A DNA stretch of 64,000 nucleotides. It comes from Pseudomonadaceae bacterium. Lineage in GTDB: Bacteria; Pseudomonadota; Alphaproteobacteria; UBA2136; UBA6156. The DNA is taken from NCBI GenBank assembly GCA_024236095.1, contig JACKLD010000012.1, positions 62,001 through 126,000 of the forward strand, written 5' to 3'. The position numbers and the translations under genes were made by a program. Below, in pieces: positions 35,701 to 44,623 of this stretch. Every line of letters starts with the position of its first letter. Position 1 is the stretch's first letter. Below the pieces are notes generated by a model. The model saw only the letters and a program-made list of their open reading frames with translations, was not told where the DNA came from and ran no database searches.

Positions 35701-36324
35701 TTACACCGCCCAACGCAGACTCGCCTTGCGGGCCAAGGCGTTTTCGGTGCGTTCTTCCACCACGTCCCAGTTGACGTTGGCCATGAAGGCATCGATGTAC
35801 TTGCCGCGCTCACTGGGCAGGTAGTCCAGCAAAAAGGCGTGTTCCCACACGTCCATGCTCAGCAGCACGTGGAAGCCCGGCATGTGGCCTTCGCTGTGCA
35901 TTTCAATAAAGTGGTTGTTGACGTCGCCGGTCATCGGGTCGAGGTAGCAAATCGCATGGCCCACCCCGCGCGTGGCGCCGGTGGCTTTGAAGTCAGCCAA
36001 CCAGCCTTCAAAGCTGCCGTATTTTTCCGCAACCTTGGCCTTGAACTGTTTGGCCACCGCGTCATCCACACCCGCCTTCAGGTTGGCAAAGTAATAGTCG
36101 TGCACCAGCATGCCGCACATCTCAAACGCTTGGCGACGACGGCGGTCGGCATACAACGGGCTCCCCGCCTCACCGCCTTCACGCATCTCTTTCAATTGCT
36201 CGATGAGCGCGTTGGTTTGATTGACGTACCCCTCATACAGCTTCCAGTGCTCGTCCACCTGTTTGTCGGAAATGCCGACCAGCCCCTTGGGCTTGAACTC
36301 GGTGCGGGCGGTATAAATCGTCAT
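35701..36324 (-). CDS. sodB: Iron/manganese superoxide dismutase, divergent type
   Basis: A 207-residue protein that should convert superoxide to oxygen and peroxide. Metal-ligand candidates appear in the expected order: His in VDEHWKLY, His in LVHDYYFANL, and Asp and His in MDVWEHAFLLDY. The second site reads HDYYFANL rather than the NHTFYWNC type of classic enzymes, matching a less-studied branch of the family. Metal use cannot be decided from sequence. ATG 36324 has AAGGAGACG upstream; a longer frame to 36360 has none. Confidence 0.85.
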   Translation of the reverse strand: MTIYTARTEFKPKGLVGISDKQVDEHWKLYEGYVNQTNALIEQLKEMREGGEAGSPLYADRRRRQAFEMCGMLVHDYYFANLKAGVDDAVAKQFKAKVAEKYGSFEGWLADFKATGATRGVGHAICYLDPMTGDVNNHFIEMHSEGHMPGFHVLLSMDVWEHAFLLDYLPSERGKYIDAFMANVNWDVVEERTENALARKASLRWAV

Positions 36325-36399
36325 GATGCGTCTCCTTGTTGCGTGCCGCCACGCTACCACATTTTGGCGGGCGGAAAAGTCAAAAGAGACGAAAGAAAC

Positions 36400-36885
36400 C
36401 TAGGCGGCGCGGCGCGCCAATGCTCCGCGCACAAACGCGATATCCGCATCCAGCTTGGGCGAGGCCGCAATCACCGCACTGCGGAACGCGGGCGCGTTGA
36501 TGCCGAACTTCTCGGCGAACAGCAGCGCCATCTCGCGCCACAACGCCATGTGGGATTCCATCGCGGGCGGGGTGTAAATGGGGCTGAAGTACACCCCTGC
36601 CGTCACCGCAAAACGTGTCAGGTCGGCGGCGTAGGTTTCCAGCAGAGCCGAGGCTTCGGCGGCATCATGGATGAACAAATCGGCCATCATCACGTAATCG
36701 TTTTGGTTGCGCGCGGTCATCGGCGTGATGCGGGTCATCACGTTGTGCAACCAGCCTTGGCAGAAAGCTTTACCCAACGCCTGCAACTTGGCAAGGTTCA
36801 CCGTGGCCTCATAACGCTTGTAGGCCTCCATGTTCACCGTGGTGCAGGCCGCAATGTTGGCGGTATGTTGCTGGAAGGCGGTCAT
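36400..36885 (-). CDS. Hypothetical helical protein
   Basis: A 161-residue, mostly helical soluble protein starting MTAFQQHTANIAACTTVNMEA. The amphipathic N-terminal half (YKRYEATVNLAKLQALGKAF) recalls phasin-like or helical-bundle proteins, without a convincing signature. No signal peptide or membrane segment. It is preceded by a GGAGACG ribosome site. It neighbours sodB on the same strand, with 75 nt between. Confidence 0.6.
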   Translation of the reverse strand: MTAFQQHTANIAACTTVNMEAYKRYEATVNLAKLQALGKAFCQGWLHNVMTRITPMTARNQNDYVMMADLFIHDAAEASALLETYAADLTRFAVTAGVYFSPIYTPPAMESHMALWREMALLFAEKFGINAPAFRSAVIAASPKLDADIAFVRGALARRAA

Positions 36886-37039
36886 CGGGCACGTCTCCTG
36901 TTAAGGCATTTCAACTGCAACCATCATGACGTGCCCCACCGCCCTCTACAACCCACTAGCCGTGCACTGCACCATGGGTTTGTGACGTTTCTGTCAGCGA
37001 ATAATCAGACAAAACCGGTTACAGAACAGGTTAACATCT

Positions 37040-37615
37040 TCAAACCGCCATAACCTCCTGCACAACGTCCGGAAGTTCTTTCCGCAGCATGGTCTCAATC
37101 CCCACCTTCAGCGTGGCGGTGCTGCTGGGGCAGTTGCTGCAGGCGCCGTGCATTTCAAGGTACACCACCCCCTTCTCGAAGCCCCGGTAAACAATGTCAC
37201 CGCCGTCCTGCATCACGGCGGGGCGTACCTTTTCGTCCAACAACTGCTTGATTTTCTCCACCGTCGCCGGGTCGGCATCGGTGTCGCCAATCAGCGGTGC
37301 GTCGGCAGGCGCCTTACCCACCAGCACCGGCTCACCGGCATCGAAGAACGCCTCCAGCGCCGGCGCCAACTGTGCGTTGATATCCCCCCACGTCACCCCT
37401 TCCCGCCGCGTGACGGTAAAGAAATCGCTGCCGATAAACACGCCTTCCACCCCCTCCACACCAAACACCCGCCGCGCCAAAGGGCTGCGCGTGGCGGCAC
37501 TCTCGGCGGTGGGGAAGTTGGCACTGCCGCCGGCAATCAACAACCTCCCCACATTGTACTTCAGGCTGTTTGGGTTGGGGGTCGCCTCGGTGCGAATGGT
37601 CAGAACATCATCCAT
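37040..37615 (-). CDS. nfuA: NfuA-like iron-sulphur carrier
   Basis: A 191-residue scaffold or carrier for Fe-S clusters. The N-terminal Nfu_N domain (TEATPNPNSLKYN, then GVEGVFIGSDFFTVTR) joins a C-terminal NifU-like domain with RPAVMQDGGDIVYRGF and the cluster-binding cysteines Cys159 and Cys162 in ACSNCPSS. This Nfu_N plus NifU_C layout is typical of alphaproteobacteria and mitochondria, unlike the A-type-like N-domain of E. coli NfuA. It delivers clusters to target enzymes such as lipoyl synthase. Confidence 0.93.
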   Translation of the reverse strand: MDDVLTIRTEATPNPNSLKYNVGRLLIAGGSANFPTAESAATRSPLARRVFGVEGVEGVFIGSDFFTVTRREGVTWGDINAQLAPALEAFFDAGEPVLVGKAPADAPLIGDTDADPATVEKIKQLLDEKVRPAVMQDGGDIVYRGFEKGVVYLEMHGACSNCPSSTATLKVGIETMLRKELPDVVQEVMAV

Positions 37616-37633
37616 GGCACCGTCATACCGCCA

Positions 37634-40186
37634 TCACCCTCGCGGCGCAAGCCGTCGCCGCCGCCACCAAAACCACCCGCCCAACGCCAGCAGCGGCATC
37701 AGCAGCATATTGAACGCCGCCAGCAGGTACTCCACCCGCCGCACATCGCCGTACAGCTGCCCACGAACCTGCCGCAGCTGGTTGCGCAATTCCAGTTGGC
37801 GCTCCTCATACGCCGCCACCTCGCCACGGGCGGCCTCGGCCAACGTTTGCGTGCTGGCTTGGCCATCGTGCTGCGCCTTCAAGGCTTTCAGGCGGCTTGC
37901 CACCTGGAACAACTCCGCCGCCATCTTTTGCTCCACCCGCGCATACTTGGCCGAAAGCGCCACCATCATCCGCTCTACCCGTGTAAAGTTGCGCGCCTGC
38001 ACGCCTTTGCCGCGCACGCCCAGCAACGCGCCGTCGCCGGTCAGATACTGTACGGCGTTATATAACAGCACCAAATTGTCATTCATCGGCACCGCGCCAA
38101 GTTGCCCTTCGCGCACGGCATAACGCTCGGCGGCAAAATCGGTATCACCCAGCGCCAGCACCGCCCCCTGCCCTTCACCGTAAGCCCTGTGGGGCGGCGG
38201 GGGCTGCTTTTCGGCCTTGTACCAGTCTAGCACCACCGGTGGCACATCCTTGAACACACTGGGGAAACGCCCCGCCAACAACACCCCCAACGTGGCACGG
38301 GCGGGCGGGCCCTCCAGCTTATTCACCAACAGCTCGGGAGACATCGCGTCAAAGGCCATACGCGGCACGCTGTGTGCCTGTTCACTGGTCACCATCAGCG
38401 GCGTGTAACTCAACCCCGGCGCCAGCATGCCAAGGCCAAACGCCCCACTGTCCACCAGCACCACCTTGTCCACATAGCCGGTGAACGGCAGCTCCTGGTT
38501 GATATCCTCGCGCCCCAAGCTCAGCCAGAACGGGTAACTGCGCAGCCCGATGGCCGGATCGTTCACCATGGCGGCGCGGGCAGGGTCGGCCACCACGCGC
38601 AGGCCATTGTAGTTGACGCCCCACAGCCGCAGCAGATCGGCAGGATGGTTCAAGGCCTTGTCCACACTGTTGCGGTCGGGCTGCACGGCTTCGGGGGGCG
38701 CAGTGCGCGGCAAGGGGTCAAGCAGCATCAGTACGCGCCCACCATGGGCCAGGTATTGGTCAACCGCGTACAGGCTTTCTTGCGGCAGATACGGGGTATA
38801 AATCGTGATCAGCGCGTCGGTGCCATCGGGTATCTGCGGGTTGCCCGGCAGCAGGTAGTCAATATCGTAAAACCCTGCCAGTTCATCCAGCCAGCGGGGG
38901 CGGTTCTCACCCATCTTCAGGTTGGGGATCCCCAACACCGCAATCTGCTTGCGGCGCAACTTTTGCGCTTCGGCCAGCAAACTCACCACGTCAAACTCCA
39001 CATAGGGCGTGCGCTCGGGCCCAATGGCCGGGATCACCGCGTTGCGCCCGTTCATGGTCGCCACAAGGCCGAAGTAATACCCGCCGCCATCGGCCAGCGG
39101 CAACTCCACCATGCCCGCGCGGTTGGCCGCCAGCTCGGCGGCGGCCGAGGTGCCCGGGTCAACCCGTTCCACCCGCACTTTGGCGGGGTTGACGGCCTTC
39201 AGGTCGGCCAGCAAGTCGTCCATCCGCCGTGCCAGAATACGGCTGGTGGCGGGCATGTCGGGCCCACGGTTCTGGTACAGGGTCAACGTCACGGGAGCCG
39301 TCAGTTCCCTCACCACATGTTCGCTGGCAGCTGAAAGGGTAAACAGCTCGTCGGCACTCACATCCACCCGCCATGGCAACAGCCGCCCCGCGCCTGTTAC
39401 CATCACCAGCGCCAACACGCCCGCCACCAGCCACGGCCACGCCGTACCACGGGCGTAACGGCGCATTAATGCCGCCATCTGCCAGTACAGGGCCAACAAT
39501 ATCAATCCAATAAAGTAAGTCACACTGCGGCCATCCACCAAGCCTTGGGTGAAGCGGCGGGTGTGCTCCAGCAAACTGGTATCGGCCAACCCCGCCTGCA
39601 ACCATGCGGGCACGTAGGGCACCAGCCATTCGCCCAAACCTTCCACCCCCACAAACAGCAGCACCGCCAGCAACGCCACCCCGCCGGTAAACGCCACAAC
39701 GTAACTGGCGCTGAGCGTCCCCATCAGCAAGGTAAAGCCCAACAACACCCCCGCCAGCAACCATTGGCCCACATACCCTGCCAACACCGCGCCCCAGTCG
39801 GGGCTGCCCAGCCAACCGATGCTCGCAACCATCGGCCAACTGCCCAACAGAAACACCGCCACCAACAGCCACAGCACCGCAAACCGCGCCACCACCAGCT
39901 GGCCAAGACCCAACGGCAACGTCAACAGGCGCTCGGCATGACCGCGCCGTTTATCTTCGGCGTACAACCCCATGCCCAGCGCAGGCAGCATCAGCACATA
40001 CACCCACGGCAAATAGGCAAAGTAGCCGTCCATCGCCGCCATGTTGGCCGCAAAAAAGTTCCCGACAAAAAACGTCAGCCCCGCCGCCAACAGCCACGCA
40101 AAACCCACAAACACCACCGTGGCCGGGCTGGCCCACAGGCTCCGCACCTCATGACGGAAAATCGCTGAAGAAAACAATGTAAACAT
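37634..40186 (-). CDS. ABC-2 permease fused to GldG-like auxiliary protein
   Basis: An 850-residue protein joining two normally separate parts. Residues 1 to about 255 form an ABC-2 type permease with six or more membrane segments (GldF-like). After a membrane segment near 265-285 comes a long periplasmic ABC_transp_aux/GldG-like domain (VDVSADELFTLSAAS, VTLTLYQN, and VLMLLDPLPR), ending with a coiled-coil stretch and a final membrane helix. Such fusions usually accompany a separate ATPase of the GldA type; none is adjacent on either side. The exported substrate is unknown; related systems affect gliding or envelope assembly. Confidence 0.85.
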   Translation of the reverse strand: MFTLFSSAIFRHEVRSLWASPATVVFVGFAWLLAAGLTFFVGNFFAANMAAMDGYFAYLPWVYVLMLPALGMGLYAEDKRRGHAERLLTLPLGLGQLVVARFAVLWLLVAVFLLGSWPMVASIGWLGSPDWGAVLAGYVGQWLLAGVLLGFTLLMGTLSASYVVAFTGGVALLAVLLFVGVEGLGEWLVPYVPAWLQAGLADTSLLEHTRRFTQGLVDGRSVTYFIGLILLALYWQMAALMRRYARGTAWPWLVAGVLALVMVTGAGRLLPWRVDVSADELFTLSAASEHVVRELTAPVTLTLYQNRGPDMPATSRILARRMDDLLADLKAVNPAKVRVERVDPGTSAAAELAANRAGMVELPLADGGGYYFGLVATMNGRNAVIPAIGPERTPYVEFDVVSLLAEAQKLRRKQIAVLGIPNLKMGENRPRWLDELAGFYDIDYLLPGNPQIPDGTDALITIYTPYLPQESLYAVDQYLAHGGRVLMLLDPLPRTAPPEAVQPDRNSVDKALNHPADLLRLWGVNYNGLRVVADPARAAMVNDPAIGLRSYPFWLSLGREDINQELPFTGYVDKVVLVDSGAFGLGMLAPGLSYTPLMVTSEQAHSVPRMAFDAMSPELLVNKLEGPPARATLGVLLAGRFPSVFKDVPPVVLDWYKAEKQPPPPHRAYGEGQGAVLALGDTDFAAERYAVREGQLGAVPMNDNLVLLYNAVQYLTGDGALLGVRGKGVQARNFTRVERMMVALSAKYARVEQKMAAELFQVASRLKALKAQHDGQASTQTLAEAARGEVAAYEERQLELRNQLRQVRGQLYGDVRRVEYLLAAFNMLLMPLLALGGWFWWRRRRLAPRG

Positions 40187-40224
40187 GGCGGCATCTTAAC
40201 TGAAAGACAACCAACCTTCAGCAA

Positions 40225-40749
40225 CTAAGCAAGCGAATGCCCCTCTGCCACACGCGCATTGGCGCCTAATTTCTTGGCAACTTCGCGTTGGGGCTGACGA
40301 CGCATCCAATATCGCTCGTCAATGTCCGTAATCGCCAAATCATGCCCCGCACCCAACTCATTGGGTACGTCTTCACCCCAAGGGTTACACAAAAATTCCT
40401 TAACCATTTTGGTTTTGCCGTTGGGGCACGCCGAGACAGCATCGGGCCTGAACTGATCATGAATAAATGCCAACATCGTCAGGCGGTTGAACATTTGATC
40501 CAGAATGCTCTCACACGCGGCTTCCCACCAGCCCCCTTGCAGGTCACTCTCGACACTCAGGGAATATCTATCGGCATACGCCAGCAACGACATCACGGGA
40601 AGCTCATCACGTGCAATCGCCGCACGCAACTCGCCCAAAGCAGAGATGTCGCGCTCAACCCCCCGCATCATCCGTTGCAGAGCCGAAGTCCCCGCATAGC
40701 CGTCCAGTTTAAGGATATTTGCCTTGTCATGCGGTTTATGATGAAACAT
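40225..40749 (-). CDS. Hypothetical protein
   Basis: A 174-residue soluble protein with no family I recognise. ATG 40749 is supported by GGAGGGG at a good distance; a longer frame upstream lacks this. It has a helical N-terminal half (TSALQRMMRGVERDISALGEL) and a mixed C-terminal half with ERYWMRRQPQ. Codon use is less GC-rich than in its neighbours, as in several other orphan genes of the 40-53 kb region. Confidence 0.6.
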   Translation of the reverse strand: MFHHKPHDKANILKLDGYAGTSALQRMMRGVERDISALGELRAAIARDELPVMSLLAYADRYSLSVESDLQGGWWEAACESILDQMFNRLTMLAFIHDQFRPDAVSACPNGKTKMVKEFLCNPWGEDVPNELGAGHDLAITDIDERYWMRRQPQREVAKKLGANARVAEGHSLA

Positions 40750-40832
40750 CTGGCCCCTCCAATTGCATACACAATGTAGACTATCTCTCCCTTCCCCACA
40801 ACCATCTCCCACAAAAAAACCGCACGCGGCGG

Positions 40833-41492
40833 TTAATTGGCAAGGGTGGTCAAGGCGCCCAGCCGTTTTTCGGCACGGACCCGCAGGCCGGTTGGCAGGT
40901 TGGGAAGAACCAGAAGCTGTTCGGTCAGGCGGCGGGCGGCGGGCACATCGCCTTCTCCCATGGCAAGGGCCGCCAATACTTCCATCGCGGGGGCCCGCAC
41001 CAACGCGGCCTCGTCGGCGGCAAGGGCCTCCAACCGGGCGCGGGCGGCAGCGGGGTCGCCCTCCAGTTGGCTCACCGCGGCATTCAATTGCGAAATCTGT
41101 TGCAGCCATCCCGGCGCATCGTCATCGGCCGCCACCGCTTCATAGGCAGCCACGGCCTTGGCGGCATCCTGCTTGGCTTCGGTTACCAACGCCAAACTGC
41201 GGAACCCCGGATTGGCACTCTCCAGCAACGCCTGCGGCACCGCGCCGCTGTCACCGTTTTGGCTGAATGCGTACCACTCCCGTGCGGCGGCGGCATCGGC
41301 CCGCGCCTGCCAGCCTTGATAGGCCTCACGACCCGCCACCAGCACCACCAGCGCGGCCACACCGGCCACCAATGCCTTCTTGTAACGGTGCCACAAGGCC
41401 AACAACCGCTCCTCATGCAGGGCGTCGTCCACTTCCTTCAAAAAGCCGGTGGCGGCGGTTTCCAACTCAAACGGCAGATGCGGCTTGCTCAT
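40833..41492 (-). CDS. Membrane-anchored tetratricopeptide-like protein (YfgM type)
   Basis: A 219-residue protein with a short cytoplasmic N-terminus, one membrane helix at about residues 40-58 (ALVAGVAALVVLVAG) and a periplasmic helical repeat domain. The pattern fits the TPR_21/YfgM group, which works with the Sec translocon and periplasmic chaperones. Conserved cues are FLKEVDDALHEERLLALWHRY before the membrane helix and repeating alanine-rich helices afterwards. It starts at MSKPH. A structured leader with an intrinsic terminator lies 59 nt upstream and may control it. Confidence 0.8.
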   Translation of the reverse strand: MSKPHLPFELETAATGFLKEVDDALHEERLLALWHRYKKALVAGVAALVVLVAGREAYQGWQARADAAAAREWYAFSQNGDSGAVPQALLESANPGFRSLALVTEAKQDAAKAVAAYEAVAADDDAPGWLQQISQLNAAVSQLEGDPAAARARLEALAADEAALVRAPAMEVLAALAMGEGDVPAARRLTEQLLVLPNLPTGLRVRAEKRLGALTTLAN

Positions 41493-41550
41493 GTGCCCCA
41501 AGATGCCGCCAGATACCCGACAAATCCAGCCCCCTGCCCAAACAACGTGC

Positions 41551-41660
41551 GTCCAAAAAAGAAAGGGCCCACCGAAGTGGGCCAGTTGGCTCTGGTGGAG
41601 CCTCAGGAGTAACTGCTCATGTCATCTTATGTGGGCACATGTAACAGTTCTCTAACTCCA
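41551..41660 (-). ncRNA. Candidate leader RNA or small RNA with terminator
   Basis: On the minus strand three helices occur in a row. A long interrupted hairpin has GGAGT (41655-41659) with ACTCC (41606-41610), AACTG (41645-41649) with CAGTT (41611-41615) and CATGT (41637-41641) with ACATG (41618-41622). A GGCTC/GAGCC hairpin follows near 41585-41602. Last is a terminator, GGCCCAC-TTCG-GTGGGCC, then CTTTCTTTTTT (41551-41583). It lies 59 nt upstream of the TPR gene start, so attenuation is one reading and an independent small RNA another. Confidence 0.45.
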
Positions 41661-41666
41661 TTGCAA

Positions 41667-41702
41667 CAAAAAAAGGCCGCCGCGGGGGTATCGCGGCGGC
41701 CT
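41667..41702 (-). terminator. Strong Rho-independent terminator
   Basis: On the minus strand AGGCCGCCGCG pairs with CGCGGCGGCCT (41674-41684 with 41692-41702), followed by eight T. It ends transcripts coming from the dual-ATPase gene or from the hairpin-rich region 41703-41850. Confidence 0.88.
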
Positions 41703-41850
41703 CGAAGACCAGGGGGCCCCCTGGGGAGGGTGGCGTTAGGGGGCAAGCCCCCGGCCTTGCACCCGCGCCGAGCGGCGCGGGGCTCAGAGGAAGGAGCAAT
41801 GCGGCAAACTCCTTCCCCCGACACAAATTCAAATGTTCAAGTTGCGGCCC
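41703..41850 (-). other. Hairpin-rich non-coding stretch
   Basis: Four further perfect stems stand side by side: CCAGGGGG/CCCCCTGG (41709-41724), GGGGGC/GCCCCC (41739-41752), CCCGCGCCG/CGGCGCGGG (41762-41781) and GGAAGGAG/CTCCTTCC (41789-41816). A TTGACG (41873-41878, minus) with TATAGA (41852-41857) at 15-nt spacing could be a promoter. No reading frame is convincing. It may be a structured RNA or a cluster of palindromic repeats. Confidence 0.4.
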
Positions 41851-41895
41851 TTCTATAACGTATACAAACCACCGTCAAGAGGGGGAATGAACTTT

Positions 41896-43470
41896 CTACG
41901 CCAGCACCGCCGCCAACAACCGCTTGGTGTACGGATGCTTGGGTTTTTGGAAGATATTGGCAGTGGGCCCTGCCTCCACCACGTTGCCGTGCTGCATCAC
42001 CAGCACCTCGTCGGCAAGGGTGGAAACCACCCGCAAATCGTGGGAAATGAACACGAAGCTGGTGCCCCGCGCCTGCTGGATACCTTCCAACAACTGTAAA
42101 ATCTGCGCCTGCACGCTCACGTCCAGCGCACTCACCGCCTCGTCGCAAATCACCAGCTTGGGTTCCAGCGCCAGCGCCCGCGCAATGCAGATACGCTGCT
42201 TTTGCCCGCCGGAAAACTGGTGCGGATACCGCCCCGCCGCATCGGCAGGCAGCCCGCAGTCCTTCAGCAGCTTGGCGACAAACGGCTTCACCTTGGCAGG
42301 CGGCATGGTGGCGTGGGCGTAAATGCCTTCGGCGATGCTCTCCCCTACCTTCATCTTCGGGTTCAGCGCGGCGGCAGGGTCTTGGAACACCATCTGCATG
42401 TCGCGCCGCAAGGTACGCAACCCGGCTTGGTCGGCCGCCGTCATCTCTTGACCCAGAAACACCACTTTCCCGCCATCGGCGCCAATCAGCCGCGTCAGCA
42501 CCTTGGCCAGCGTGCTTTTGCCGCTGCCGCTCTCCCCCACCACGCCCAGCGTGCGCCCTTCAGCCAACGCGAACGAGACATCCTTCAACGCGTGCAACGT
42601 CTGCGCCTTGCCCCACCAACCCACCGGCTTGCGGTAGGTGTGGTTCAGCCCCTTGGCCTCCAGCAACACCTTGCCGCCCGCCTTGCGCTTGGGCGGCGTG
42701 CCCAACACCGGCATCGCCGCCAGCAATTGCTTGGTGTAGGCGGCCTTGGGTTTGGCAAACACCGTTTGGGTGGCGCCCTCCTCCACCAATTTCCCGTCCT
42801 TCATCACCATCACGCGGTCGGACAAGGCTTTCACCACGCCGAAGTCATGGGAAATCCACAGCATCGCCATGCCCATCTCGGCCTGCAAATCTTTCACCAA
42901 TTGCAGAATCTCGGCCTGAACCGTCACATCCAGCGCGGTGGTGGGCTCGTCGGCAATCAACAGTTGGGGCTTGTGCGCCAACGCCATGGCAATCATCACC
43001 CGCTGACGCTGGCCACCGGAAATCTCATGCGGATAACTGTCATAAATCCGCTCAGGGTCGGGCAGTTTCACTTTTTCAAACAACTCCAGCACCCGCCGAC
43101 GCCGCTCACCCCGGTTCAGCGTGCTGTGGATGATGAACGCCTCTTCCACCTGATAACCGCAGGTCAACACCGGGTTCATCGCCGTGGCGGGCTCTTGGAA
43201 CACCATGCTGATGGCGCTGCCGCGCAGCGCCCGCCGCGCCCGTGGACGCAGGGTTTGCAATTCTTCGCTGTTGAATTCCATGCGCCGTGCCCGCGCTTCC
43301 AGCCCCTGCCCCAACAGGCCGATGACGGCCAGACTGGTCAACGTTTTACCGCTGCCGCTCTCGCCCACCAGCGCCAGCGTCTCACCCTTTTCCAACGCAA
43401 ACGACACCCCCTTCACCAGCGGGGTGCTTCCGGCAGACACATGCAAATCTTCAACCTCAAGCAACGGCAT
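41896..43470 (-). CDS. Dual-ATPase ABC transporter subunit, YejF/peptide type
   Basis: A 524-residue protein with two complete nucleotide-binding domains, energising an oligopeptide or microcin-C-like importer. Each half has Walker A (GESGSGKT and GESGSGKS), a Q-loop (MVFQEPATAMNP and MVFQDPAAALNP), a signature (ISGGQRQRV and FSGGQKQRI) and a Walker B (LLIADEPTTALD and LVICDEAVSALD). In the second half the usual Glu-Pro after Walker B is Glu-Ala. The short linker carries the oligopeptide-transporter-type insert. The start MPLLEVEDLHV is used. No permease or binding protein is adjacent, so the partners are elsewhere. Confidence 0.9.
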   Translation of the reverse strand: MPLLEVEDLHVSAGSTPLVKGVSFALEKGETLALVGESGSGKTLTSLAVIGLLGQGLEARARRMEFNSEELQTLRPRARRALRGSAISMVFQEPATAMNPVLTCGYQVEEAFIIHSTLNRGERRRRVLELFEKVKLPDPERIYDSYPHEISGGQRQRVMIAMALAHKPQLLIADEPTTALDVTVQAEILQLVKDLQAEMGMAMLWISHDFGVVKALSDRVMVMKDGKLVEEGATQTVFAKPKAAYTKQLLAAMPVLGTPPKRKAGGKVLLEAKGLNHTYRKPVGWWGKAQTLHALKDVSFALAEGRTLGVVGESGSGKSTLAKVLTRLIGADGGKVVFLGQEMTAADQAGLRTLRRDMQMVFQDPAAALNPKMKVGESIAEGIYAHATMPPAKVKPFVAKLLKDCGLPADAAGRYPHQFSGGQKQRICIARALALEPKLVICDEAVSALDVSVQAQILQLLEGIQQARGTSFVFISHDLRVVSTLADEVLVMQHGNVVEAGPTANIFQKPKHPYTKRLLAAVLA

Positions 43471-43549
43471 GGGGGGCACTATAACGCATTGGCGGTTTCT
43501 GTCAGCCGCAAACTTGCACCGAGACACAACCCGACCTATATGCCTTAAC

Positions 43550-44623
43550 ATGGACAGCAAATCATTTGACGGGCTCATCCCTGACAAAATGGGGCACGAA
43601 AATACGCACGCAGCTGTTTCTGAAATCTTATCAGAAGTTATCTATCCACTTGTTTTGTTGCGTAGCCATCAGTCCATGGGGTATCGCGGGACATCATTGG
43701 ATATCGCACGCTTGGCTTGGCAAGCAACCTCGTTATGGCTTAGCCAACAAAATAGCCAGACTCTCAAGAAGTGGGAAAAAGACCGAAAAGAGTATCCCGT
43801 CTACAAGCGCTCTGGAAACGTCGACTGGCTCCGTCTCTATGAAACAAGCTCGCCCCTACAAGGCACCCTTCCCCATATCTGCAACATGCCATGTCGAACG
43901 CGCTTAGAAAAGAACGCTTATGGTACAACATTCTTTTCTGCTGTTGCCATCACATCTATCAGTGAGGCGCGGCATACAGGTGTCTGTATGGACAACTGCC
44001 TTACCCCATTCTTTGAGTCCTACTTTACCATGCGAGAACGCCCAGAGGAGAAACACCTCATTGCCCTCTTTCCACATGGCAGATCCCCATTTATGCCCCA
44101 TGCCAGCTTCGCGGAAAGGGTCAACGCCCTTCGTCTATGGGTCCGCAACAACCGTTTTCACGACGGAGACGAAATTAGCATTGCCGAGCTGGTTCCTGAC
44201 GAGAGAGCTAAAACATGGACCATGCGCCAACGTGTTTTGTCAAAAAATCGGGATATCACCCAAGAACACAGTACCGCCAGCCATGCCTATCGTAGACTGA
44301 TTAAGGAACATGGATTTCTCCCCAATGAGGAGCGTCGGAGACAACAAGAACAACGGCTAAGTGTGTCCCAAAAGCTTCCTGCCCTCAATGATGTTCACTC
44401 CCTTTTTGGGTTTAACATCAGCAATGCAGATGCTGAAAGCCACTACCTCTCCCACCTTGTCTATGCCTTGCCCAGATGCAGTTGGCGCGTCCATAAAAAC
44501 CGTCCGGAACAAGCCATTACCGCCATGAAAATCGACCAACATATAGAGGAAGCCAAAGCCTCCTTCCCGCAAACCACTCCGCCGGAACTGGAAAAGGTGC
44601 TGGAACACGGCAAAGGCCGCTAA
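43550..44623 (+). CDS. Orphan hypothetical protein
   Basis: A 357-residue protein with no recognised domain. I start at ATG 43550, after which codon use becomes AT-richer than in flanking genes; the open frame extends upstream only through the antisense of the ABC gene. Features are IYPLVLLRSHQSMGY, YRGTSLDIARLAW, a cysteine pair in ICNMPCRTR and a basic charged C-terminal half. The composition suggests acquired DNA. It converges with rlmE, with stop codons overlapping by 4 nt. Confidence 0.6.
   Translation: MDSKSFDGLIPDKMGHENTHAAVSEILSEVIYPLVLLRSHQSMGYRGTSLDIARLAWQATSLWLSQQNSQTLKKWEKDRKEYPVYKRSGNVDWLRLYETSSPLQGTLPHICNMPCRTRLEKNAYGTTFFSAVAITSISEARHTGVCMDNCLTPFFESYFTMRERPEEKHLIALFPHGRSPFMPHASFAERVNALRLWVRNNRFHDGDEISIAELVPDERAKTWTMRQRVLSKNRDITQEHSTASHAYRRLIKEHGFLPNEERRRQQEQRLSVSQKLPALNDVHSLFGFNISNADAESHYLSHLVYALPRCSWRVHKNRPEQAITAMKIDQHIEEAKASFPQTTPPELEKVLEHGKGR

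Noticed and set aside
41585..41602. tRNA or tmRNA 3' end, because of a CTCCACCA string
   Set aside because: The string is the loop and arm of a small hairpin. There is no T-arm or acceptor partner.
41617..41832. Small ORFs in the hairpin-rich gap
   Set aside because: They cross several perfect palindromes and a terminator, and their proteins are low-complexity Pro/Gly/Ala.
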